A DNA stretch of 64,000 nt from Conchocele bisecta. Its lineage: Eukaryota; Mollusca; Bivalvia; Lucinida; Thyasiridae. The notes below the pieces were generated by a model. That model saw only the letters and a list, made by a program, of their open reading frames with translations. It had not been told where the DNA came from and searched no databases. Made by a program: the position numbers and the translations under genes. Of the stretch, positions 55,961-64,000 are shown one piece after another (positions within the stretch are counted from its first letter, which is position 1; every line of letters starts with the position of its first letter). The stretch lies in assembly GCA_029237695.1 (NCBI GenBank), contig CM055272.1, positions 13,690,042-13,754,041 on the forward strand, given 5' to 3'.

Positions 55961-56208
55961 AAAACAAACTAATGTGTAACGTGACGTCCGGGGACAATAA
56001 CGTCACGTGTCTGACTGATTCTAACGTTGTGGCGAGTTGTGCCGAAAAGCGACCACAAGAAACCAGAAAAAAGTACTGAAAGTGAAAACAAACTAATGTG
56101 TAACGTGACGTCCGGGGACAATAACGTCACGTGTCTGACTGATTCTAACGTTGTGGCGAGTTGTGCCGAAAAGCGACCACAAGAAACCAGAAAAAAGTAC
56201 TGAAAGTA
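55961..56208. repeat. Exact 124-bp tandem duplication with CRE-like and E-box motifs
   Basis: 55,961-56,084 and 56,085-56,208 are identical by eye except for the last base. Each unit contains 'gtgacgtc' and 'acgtcacgtg', i.e. two inverted CRE half/near-full sites and a CACGTG E-box. The identity implies a very recent duplication or an assembly artefact. Confidence 0.9.
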
Positions 56209-56728
56209 TTGAAATATGTTATCTCCACAAAAACTGATCACATGCTGAACTAGAGACTGAAAGTTGCATATTTTCTCAATCATCATCCAGAGGCAAATGT
56301 ACTGTGATGGTGCAAAGCCATTCCCATACATACGTTTTCTCTAGAATAAATTTTGAAACTCCCAGAAAAAAAGTGTACGAAACTAGCGGCTAACTGTTCA
56401 CTGCTACCTAACTGTGAGAACTAAAGATAATAGCTGCTGTATTCATACGCACGAAATGTCTTGATTCGTATTTTCCAGAATTCAACTGATAAACTGAGCA
56501 CAAAACTGTGAAAACAATAGAGAATAGTATATGTAGAGTTTTCGATACGAAGCAAGACAGACCAAAACGCCATATGATAAGCACAGGGCACTATTTTCTT
56601 GGTCGTACTCGCTGTTTAGGCGTAGCACGATCAATGGCTGCCCCCATATACATTTGCGTGACACAATATGCTATCTCAAGGGAGATAACATTTTAAAACT
56701 AGAGACTATCCCTTACAATGCTGAATTA

Positions 56729-56892
56729 AATTGTCGTCTGCTGTTTTTTTTTCTATTATCCGTTTTCCTCATCCAAAACATTGTTTGACAGTTGTTTAGA
56801 ATCATTTCCAATGGAAATGATTATAAAGTGCTGTCAAACCATGTTTGTATTGAGAATTAAAGCAAAATATAAAACAACAGCAGACGACAATT
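56729..56892. repeat. Foldback repeat, partial copy of the Tigger-like MITE interior
   Basis: 'ttgtcgtctgctgtt' is mirrored by 'aacagcagacgacaa'. The centre 'atcatttccaatggaaatgat' pairs. Its flank also matches 57,670-57,700 in reverse. Confidence 0.75.
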
Positions 56893-57241
56893 GTTGTTCC
56901 CAGTAGTCTAACAGTTAACAGTTGTTGCGGGCAATAACTAAGCAAAACTCCCGTACCGTCCTCAGCAGCTACGGACGGGATGTGAGTATTGCAGAGTTAC
57001 TACCCGCAACTATCTCCCAGCATACACACACTCTATCTAATAGTTCATCAGACACAAACGCAGTCAATAAAATACAAACACATTAATTAGTAAGACGAGA
57101 GTTGTCATTCTTGACACTTCTTGTTGACATGGTCAATGCACATGTGCGGATCCCGGCGGGGGCAAGTCTGGCGAACACCCCCTCTAAAATTGGTCGAGTT
57201 TAGATTTTAACCTATTATCTATTATTTATTTCTCACCCAAA

Positions 57242-57258
57242 GTGTATGTTGTTACCAC
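57242..57258. repeat. Half copy of the 'gttgttaccac' hairpin family
   Basis: 'gtgtatgttgttaccac' preceded by 'tttatttctc', as in the arm of the palindrome at 16,603-16,670. The opposite arm is absent. Confidence 0.6.
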
Positions 57259-57390
57259 ATTTACAATTGAGCATCCACGCCCCCTTTATACCTAAATCCT
57301 GGATCCGCCCCTGATGCATGTATGACGTTTCGAGAAGCTAGTCCAAAGGCTATGTATGCAGCTATTTACCGGATACGTATTATATTACTA

Positions 57391-57779
57391 CAGTCGAACC
57401 TCCCCGAACGGCCACCTCTCTACAACAGCCACCTCTCTACAACAGCCACCTCTCTGTAACAGCCGCTATTTTATATCCCAAATGGATGATTTCATCTATA
57501 TCTAACCCTTACACGGCTGAGCATGAACATTGTCGTTTGATGTTGATTTTGCCTTCTTTCTCAATAAAAACATGTTTTGACAGCATTTTAGAATCATTTC
57601 CATTGGAAATGATTCTAAAATGCTGTCAAAACAAGTTTTTATTGAGAATTATTGAAGAAAATAAATAAACATCAGACGATGAAATTGTATTCAGCATTAA
57701 CCTCCCTACAACAGCCAGCTCTCTATAACAGCCAATTTTGCCTCTTCCCATGGGTGGCTGTTGTAGAGAGGTTGCACTG
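57391..57779. mobile_element. Tigger/pogo-like MITE (389 bp) with TA target duplication
   Basis: The left end 'cagtcgaacctcc' plus 'acctctctacaacagcca' is mirrored by 'tggctgttgtagagaggt' plus 'tgcactg' at the right. TA lies on both sides. The interior is a long hairpin (57,531-57,680) whose core arms, about 43 bp each, are perfect or nearly so. Confidence 0.85.
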
Positions 57780-59479
57780 TAATTGGTAGACGAAAAGGCA
57801 AAGGAATATTTAAAACTAAACATTTATAAGATTAAAATTATTTGCATTCTCCATTCAGTGTCAAACGACACATGAAGTTAGACTGGCGGATGACTGGAGC
57901 ACTCAAAGATGACCGACTTGACCACTCCATGAGGCGTATACAGTAATATAGTATACAGTAACGAGGCGATGTTCACATTTCCTATCACATTTAGGAAGCA
58001 CTTAAGTTTAAATCATATGATAAGTATGTGCCCAAGAGTTTATATCAAGGGCAAAAACCTAACATTCTCCCGGCGAAATCTAAATTGACGAATCCGTATT
58101 TGATTGTAAAGTACGGCCGAGAAACAGTCCTAAAGTGGATTGCAATATATAGTCCAGGCTCTGGCCTATACCCCCGCTTACAATCAGAGAGGCAAAAATT
58201 CTGACAACTGAAATCAGTTACATGTTCCAAATTTTTCAAAATGGCCGCTATCAAAAAGTACTTTTATTCCTATCATGGTCAGTGAGTCACCTAAAAGTAT
58301 ATATATGATGGTACATTAGGAGCACCTTATTGCTAATGGTAGATGCCTTAGTAGTGAAAAACAACTTGCAAATCAAAATGGCCGCTAACAAAATGTTTTT
58401 GTCCAAATTACGATATTTTATACACATGGAGGCTTACTTTTGGTGCCTATGTCTTCATGTTAATAATTGTAATTAGAACATCAGCAAGAAACTGTAAGGA
58501 CTTGGATAGCACAGCTATATTGAATTTAAAAATGGCCGAAATATAAAATTGTGTTTGTCAATGTCTGATTCAAGTGACTTGGCCAGTTGGTTTGTTGCTT
58601 TACAGTGTTCATACATGTTGTCGGAATCAAGTCAAACTTCCATTTATGAATAATAATGTGCTATATTATCACCTCACTAATACACACTAAAGTACTGAAC
58701 CTTTTATAATACAAGATGAATAAGTAAAGGTAAAGTAATAACACTGAGGTGAACAGTGTGTTGATTTTGACAACTTTTATTTTCAGCATATTTGCGAATG
58801 TGCACCAGTGATGCTAAAATTGTATACATTCTAAGACAGTGTAGTAACACAATCATTTTATGGAGGGGAGGGATCATACACTCTTTACAATGCAATACAA
58901 TATTTACACTACAACCAGAATATCTCTTACCACTTACGGTAACAGAGGACGACGGAGCTCCGGTATGAAATTGTCAGAACGTGTGACTAACTTGAAATAC
59001 GACCATGATATTAATATGACATGCATAACTAATTGCTCAATGGACACTTTAATTACCTATATTACCTGAAGCCAGTTGCTATGCATCTCTTTTCATTTTA
59101 CAGTTAATAATGCATATACCTATCATCTGGACAGCATATGAAATTGCTGTTTTACATTTGGGTGACATTCATAGCCCGATGTGGCCATCCGACATAACCT
59201 ACACTAATTAGATAAAGGCATAATTGGTCAGTAGGATACATTGATCAGTAAGCTAAATACAGCTTACATACAGGTGACAGGGCAATGTCTACTAACCCTG
59301 CTGTACTTTTATTATTAAGTCATGTTTGGTTTGTTAGCTTGCATTTTAGATGAGTTTAACATTGTACGGTAGGTTAGATACGTTTTACACATGGGTTACA
59401 GGGCAATCCTACCAACACTGGTAAAACACTCCAAATTAATCAGTCAGCTTTAATTTTGTATTCTCACATTTAGAACCAT

Positions 59480-59794
59480 TTACCTTCTTGTGACAAAAGA
59501 TAACACACGGAACATGGCGTTTCTTGCATTGGTTTGGCATTTACCATGGCAACCACATTGGTTCAATGTTTCTGGTGAGATGGGTTTTATGCATTTTTGG
59601 GGTAAAATACTGCCATCTTCCTTCACCCGGCCATAGTCGAGTGGATCAACAATGCGACTGGCGGTGAGAAGAGTAACTGCATTCCGGATAACGAAGAAGG
59701 CTCTTTTAATATGACCCCTGATTACGCTTGAGGTTGGTGGTATTTCGCAGTCGGTCAAAGGTGCACGTGGTAGTCTTATTGCGACCAGATACAC
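59480..59794 (-). pseudogene. Large TE-associated protein, C-terminal region
   Basis: 'DCEIPPTSSVIRGHIKRAF' (the LPPTSxxIRxHIxRA motif), 'DPLDYGRVKEDGSILPQK' and 'CGCHGKCQTNARNAMFRV', a remnant of a CxCxxKC-type cysteine-rich tail. It follows the 59,819-60,448 module with a small frame change. In relatives this tail closes the protein, so 59,480 is close to the gene's 3' end. Confidence 0.65.
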
Positions 59795-59818
59795 GGACCA
59801 GATACTTTACTGCAAGTT

Positions 59819-60448
59819 TCATGTGAGGTAGCCAACTGAACTGGAGACCAGAGCTGCATGTTTGGTTCCCATCTTGCTAAGACTGTCATCACAAGTTATT
59901 ATATGGGCTTTGATGACGACATGGCATAACGCTTGCCCTAGTTTGTCATGAAATATATGTGGGGGAATCATTCGCTTTGCATGCCCAGTGAGTGCCAAAC
60001 TATATCCATACTTCCAATACGCCAATCTGGAGCAAGTGAGGGAAGAAGAAGAAGAAGAAGAACTATGGTAGATGTTCAACTCTGGTACTTGAATCATAGG
60101 ACAACCGGCATCATGCTTCGTCCCAGCAGACATAATCTCCAATTCCACAACCATACCACTGAGCACACCCATACTCATATCCCAGATGGCTATGTCCCTA
60201 GCCAATAAGTGAAGCCTTTGCTTGTTATGGCTGGATGACCAAAGCTTCTCCATTTGCTGAGGAATCGGAACTGACTCAGATATCTTCGTCATGTCGATGC
60301 TACCACCCTCAAATGTCCTGCACATCTGTTCCCCAACTTGTATGGACATTTCACTACAGCTGTCAAAAATCAAATGGATCACGGTCGACGAACATGTCTC
60401 GGAACTACTCTTGAACAATCTGAGTGATAGCCCCGCCAAAGGTTTCAA
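59819..60448 (-). pseudogene. Large TE-associated protein, 'IPxHIxHDKLG' module
   Basis: A 209-codon open minus frame: 'VIHLIFDSCSEMSIQVGE', 'PIPQQMEKLWSSSHNKQR', 'KRMIPPHIFHDKLGQALCH', 'VIKAHIITCDDSLSKMGTK'. In relatives this region reads as an RNase-H-like or nuclease-like core (HxxFDxY; ELW ... GT ... IPxHxxxxxLG; H-x-xTG-x-DSxSK). Here a Ser-run encoded by a trinucleotide repeat (about 60,045-60,060) replaces the stretch where relatives have an 'EADTRI' acidic motif and a following 'SxDTDV' box. Key acids may thus be lost. Function is unproven. Confidence 0.65.
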
Positions 60449-60546
60449 ACGCCTGCATATTGGTTAACTGTCGGGTTTTGACATGAAATCTACCAAAACA
60501 TGAGTATCAAGAGAAGAAGTCTGGTTTAAGTGATAGTTAGTCTGAT

Positions 60547-61188
60547 CTAGGTTTGTTTCTCCAGCTGAGCTACTAATTGTGACGTATCTGACTTAGTGGT
60601 AATGTCACCATCAAATAGCGGACTTGCCTGAATGAGATCAGGAGAGCAGGTTTCCTCTTGTGACATGCCTCGCATGGCTGCGATTTCTATGTCTCTTCCT
60701 ACCATGGAATTGTCCTTCGATGTCACTATTGTCCGGAGGTGGTGATTAGTCGTCACACTTAGAATTGAATGCAAGAAGACTGATTTTGGAGAGTGTGACG
60801 TTCTTCTTTACCTTCTCTGTATATCGCTTTTGTCACATAATTTGTATGCCTTCTCTCCATGCTCCATGGCCACAAGGATCCTCACCTTGATTCTATCAGC
60901 AACAACAATCGTTGTCACAAGGTTGTGTAGCGGCACATGTGGGACCATAATGGAGAACGGGTTGCTTCGAGTCTGAACAAAATATAACAACCTCACAACA
61001 TCCCTGTCGAAGATTAGACCCTTGTGACCATTGATCTCATGCTGCACTGTCGTCTCTAAGTGGTCCATAACTCTAACAATGGTCAGCTGCCGGAGGAGGT
61101 TGTGAATAGCAAGGATTTCCTTGGTACAACAGATCAAATTCAGGTACAATTGCTTCATCACCAGAACTAACCACAATAACATGACCAC
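60547..61188 (-). pseudogene. Large TE-associated protein, central region (poorly conserved)
   Basis: Minus frames 61,188-60,808 and 60,774-60,547 are separated by a break near 60,790. Recognisable features are few ('RDVVRLLYFVQTRSNPF'). Position between the 61.5-62.0 and 59.5-60.4 kb modules on the same strand is the main evidence that they belong to the same gene. Confidence 0.45.
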
Positions 61189-61199
61189 CTAGACCTTGT

Positions 61200-61265
61200 G
61201 TTTGTTTGTTTGTTTGTTTTGGTTTAACTGCCTATCAACAGCTAAGGTCATTTAAGGCCGGGGCC
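61200..61265 (-). mobile_element. LINE 3' tail fragment inside the TIR element
   Basis: (TTTG)n followed by 'gcctatcaacagctaagg', the reverse complement of the LINE tail at 6.75 kb. It is inserted within the coding remains at 61.2 kb. Confidence 0.6.
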
Positions 61266-61530
61266 TGGACCTTGTGAGAAACGGTTTATTGACTGCTCCA
61301 GTTTCATGCCACCGGACACAGCAGAAAACACGGCATCAATCCAATCTCGTACCACCAATAATACTTTCAGAAAGCTATGATACAGAGCAGGGTGTTCATT
61401 TTCTAGAACCTGTATATGTTCAAGCCTGCGTCAAACTCTCTCAAATGGGTATAGCTGAACGGACAGCTATTACATGGAGGGGCCAGTTCCCATCCCGATC
61501 AGTGATGAGCTGTGTGATTACACTGACAAT

Positions 61531-61985
61531 CTACTGATACACACCAATATATTGATAAAGCTCAGACGTTCCCTGACACTCATTTAGAAATACCTCAAAC
61601 TGAGTTCGAACAGCATCACAATCACCAGCAGCAGATACAAACTTATCTGGACAGACATCACGCTTCTTTCCAATTAGAGCGTGTTTCAGCTCAACCACAG
61701 ACTGGCTTCTCGTATTCACTCGAGTTCCAGAATGCCTACCATGCTAGTGCTGTCAATATCTCAGATACAATCAGTTTGCCTTGGAATTCTCTATCATAGT
61801 GTCCTCATGAGAGAGCTCAAACCAGAGTTTTCTTTCCGTTCTCAGTCTAAATGAGGGCATCATTGAAGTCACTACCGGATAGGTCGCATCCAGCACAGCG
61901 AAGCAGAACATTTGCCATGTGAAAGGAACCAAGCATTGGATATAGGTCACTAAATTTCTCCGCATCTGCCATGAAAATATCAACT
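61531..61985 (-). pseudogene. Large TE-associated protein, 'YPMLGSFHMA' module
   Basis: Read on the minus strand in the frame open at 61,985: 'EKFSDLYPMLGSFHMANV' and 'GCDLSGSDFNDALI', then a stop. Shortly after comes 'FQGKLIVSEILTALAW', then stop and 'AFWNSSEYE'. This matches the family's ordered motifs (D-x-YPMLGGFHM; SGFEDALIE; VRGMLIISDAL-x-x-L-x-W-x-AFW). The next stretch (61,719-61,531) reads 'DKFVSAAGDCDAVRTQFE' and 'CQGTSELYQYIG', again in family order. Several stops mark decay. Confidence 0.65.
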
Positions 61986-63050
61986 ACGATGTAGAAGGGA
62001 TTTCCCCTCAATAGCATATTCAGTTACATGGTGTTGAATGACTGGAAGGAAACCTACTCGCATTAGTGGAGCTTGTGCACGTGTGATCAGAGCATGGATT
62101 CCGCCCCAAGTAGGCATCGCATCCGCAACAGCAATTAACTATGTTGTAAGTCATTCTGTTAGTATTATTCTAGAGAGTGTTATTAACACAGATAAGTAGG
62201 TAAACAGTAAGTAATTATCTTGAAAATATTGCACAATAGTAAGCGCTCATTCAGGTTGTTGTTATTATTGCTGCTGATGATGATGATGACATGTAGTCGC
62301 TTCTTTTTCATGGCACCACTCTTAAGGTGCTGCAGACCAACTTGTTTATTATCTTAGAGCTAGGCGATTTGGCATGCACCAATAAAGTGATAAGTATCTT
62401 ATATTATATTTTTTGTCGCTGGCCATTTTGAAATTAGATATTGGCTGCCAAAAAATGTTGTTACAATTGTTCATATTGTGTTCTTTGGTACCGAATGCTG
62501 ATATATGGGCAGAAAACAACATGCATCGGTGGCCATTTTGAAATTTAAATTACAAGTTTGCACTTTTATAACCAGTATTTTTATTTGATATTTAGGTCTA
62601 ATAACCTGCGTAAAAAAACACTAAAATTATTCCATTGCTTGAATAAAATACTGCAATATGGACAAAAACATATTTTCGTGACGGCCATTTTGTTATTTAA
62701 GATGTCTCCATCTACCAAATGATTCAATAGTATTAGTAATGCCTTCATTGTGTTCATGGACGCTATACACATGTGTATAGGCACCAAGCTTAAATACATA
62801 TGTGAATTACTGACCAATATATGAGGGAGGGAATTTTTGATGGAGGCCATTTTGAAAAATGGCCGCCATTCATTGTCACCACAAATTTCAGACTATCACC
62901 TGTGAGAAATATTATGGTAATGGAGTATGTAGCTGATATCAATTGTCAAACATTTTGCCTCTCTGGTTGTAAGCGCGGGTATGGGCCAGCGCCAGGACTA
63001 ATATGGATATTTGATATTGTGGATCGTTCAACCAACCCTATTATACTATA

Positions 63051-63362
63051 CCAGTAGCCTATTTCATCAACATTGCAAAGTATACTTTAGTAGCAAAGTA
63101 TACTTTGAGGGAGGAATTTTCAATTTTATGATAAATTTATTAATTTTTATTATACTGAATTTATTACATTATCACAGCCAATTTGGCTGTGATAATGTGT
63201 AATAAATACAGTATAATAATTCTGCATACTTTTAATCATGAAATATATGCATTTGTTAGTTCTATATGAAATAATGCATTTCAGGAAAAATAAAAGATTA
63301 CTCCCTCAAAGTATACTTTGCTAGTAAAGTATACTTTGCAATGTTGGTGAAATCGGCTACTG
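63051..63362. mobile_element. Fully palindromic MITE (~310 bp)
   Basis: The arms 'ccagtagcc', 'aacattgcaaagtatact', 'caaagtatactttgaggg' are mirrored by 'ccctcaaagtatactttg', 'agtatactttgcaatgtt', 'ggctactgg'. The centre 'cacagccaatttggctgtg' continues the palindrome. The whole element can fold back on itself. No coding content. Confidence 0.85.
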
Positions 63363-63740
63363 GTCGAGTCTTGAGATTGTGAAACTCCCGTTGACCTCAT
63401 ACAGAAACATGCAAAACAGGGAAGCATTATACAGCTGGACTGAATACGAAGACTCAGAAGAGTAAACTATGTACATTTCTCGGTTGATGACCAATATAGA
63501 TTCGAGATAAACTAGGAGCAAAATTGCACAAAGACTTGCATACAGATGACATAAATGGGTCGTGGCACCGTGCAATCGAATGTGTGGGACGGATAGTCCC
63601 CCAGTGTGAAGGATATATTACAGTCTGAGGTTATTGCCGACATCATGCCTCCAGAAGTGGCTAGACTATAGTCGACTCATTCTACAAGCTGCTAGAAGAC
63701 ATGTATCTTACGGGGCCCCGCAGGGGACGTAGAATTATTT
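63363..63740. other. No supported gene
   Basis: A 72-codon minus frame (63,357-63,575) has a hydrophobic N-terminus by chance. No family or splice context supports it. Confidence 0.3.
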
Positions 63741-63754
63741 TTTTATTAATTCGT

Positions 63755-64000
63755 TCCCACGAAATAACAATTCGTTCCCTCAATTTAGCAATTCGTTCCC
63801 ACGAAATAACAATTCGTTCCCATGAATTAACAATTCGTTAGCACGAATTGACAATTCGTTCCCTCAATTTAACAATTAGTTCCCACAAAATAACAATTCG
63901 TTCCCGTTAATTCGTGGGAACGAATTGTTATATCGTGGGAACGAATTGTTAAATTGAGGGAACGAATTGTCATTTCGTGGGGACGAATTGTTAATTAGGG
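63755..64000. repeat. 'attcgttccc' minisatellite with orientation switch (runs off the right edge)
   Basis: 'aacaattcgttccc' alternates with 'acgaaat' and 'tcaattta' at a period near 21-24 bp. At about 63,908 the array flips to the complementary strand ('gggaacgaattgtt'). Confidence 0.9.

Larger units (their letters stand above)
58118..63030. mobile_element. ~4.9-kb TIR element carrying the large TE-associated protein family
   Basis: The left end (58,130-58,230: 'ggcctatacccccgctta', 'caatcagagaggcaaaa') is inverted at the right end (62,930-63,010: 'tttgcctctctggttgta', 'agcgcgggtatgggcc'). Inward of each lie motif arrays: 'caaaatggccgc' at 58,238 and 58,375, 'aaaaatggccga' at 58,528; then 'ggccattttgaaat' at 62,423 and 62,530, 'ggccattttgtt' at 62,681, and 'ggaggccattttg' at 62,843. 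The interior carries minus-strand coding remains (59,480-61,985). The right end abuts a palindromic MITE at 63,051. Confidence 0.7.

Noticed and set aside
58860..59069. Small ORF in the left arm of the 58-63 kb element
   Set aside because: No domain and no relation to the minus-strand gene modules.
63755..64000. CRISPR-like repeat array
   Set aside because: Units are degenerate, there are no unique spacers of constant length, the context is eukaryotic, and the array inverts.

Overview
The window reads as nuclear DNA of an aquatic invertebrate, most likely a bivalve or another lophotrochozoan. There are no operons or bacterial-style genes. Coding blocks are short, broken and often bounded by splice-like signals. 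The DNA is AT-rich and packed with MITEs, tRNA-derived SINEs, LINE tails, Ty3/gypsy elements and micro/minisatellites. One dispersed repeat (3.5 and 7.3 kb, core 'ctgcactgttcgcc') is one I associate with bivalve genomes. I see no convincing intact host gene; almost every recognisable protein belongs to a mobile element or a TE-associated family.

Layout. 0-2.5 kb: minus-strand pieces of a PIF1-type helicase, running off the left edge. 2.6-5.5 kb: plus-strand remains of a P-element-type transposase with retained splice acceptors and several stops. 5.6-6.8 kb: LINE 3' ends with an RNase H domain. 7-12 kb: a dispersed repeat with a SINE in it, a tandem satellite, a near-perfect hairpin and a 0.96-kb MITE. 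12.4-15.7 kb: a minus-strand DDE-type transposase with one frameshift and one nonsense codon, plus an upstream open frame resembling a TE-associated peptidase. 15.7-21 kb: mostly gene-poor. 21-27 kb and 45.6-46.4 kb: minus-strand pieces of a large TE-associated protein family.

27.26-45.6 kb is the centrepiece, an insertion nest. An outer Ty3/gypsy element has a 1.2-kb LTR starting at 27,259, a primer site at 28,461, gag, protease, RT, RNase H, integrase, a downstream C2H2 zinc-finger ORF, a purine tract and a 3' LTR starting at 44,501. It sits inside the minus-strand cysteine-rich gene. A second gypsy element (LTRs 31,351-32,104 and 38,803-39,568) is inserted in the outer RT domain with a 4-bp target duplication (ctag). 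This inner element also carries a downstream C2H2 zinc-finger ORF. A SINE is inserted in the outer 3' LTR just downstream of its TATA box.

46.8-52.1 kb and 58.1-63.0 kb are two roughly 5-kb elements with inverted ends and subterminal arrays of 'aaatggccgcc'-like motifs. The second carries degenerate minus-strand pieces of the same protein family found at 22-27 and 45-46 kb. The remainder (52-58 kb, 63-64 kb) holds simple repeats, pogo/Tigger-like MITEs, long palindromes, an exact 124-bp tandem duplication with CRE-like sites, and a 'ttcgttccc' minisatellite that flips orientation and runs off the right edge.

Limits: family names come from motifs recognised by eye. Exon boundaries, element ends and ages are estimates. 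No database search was possible.
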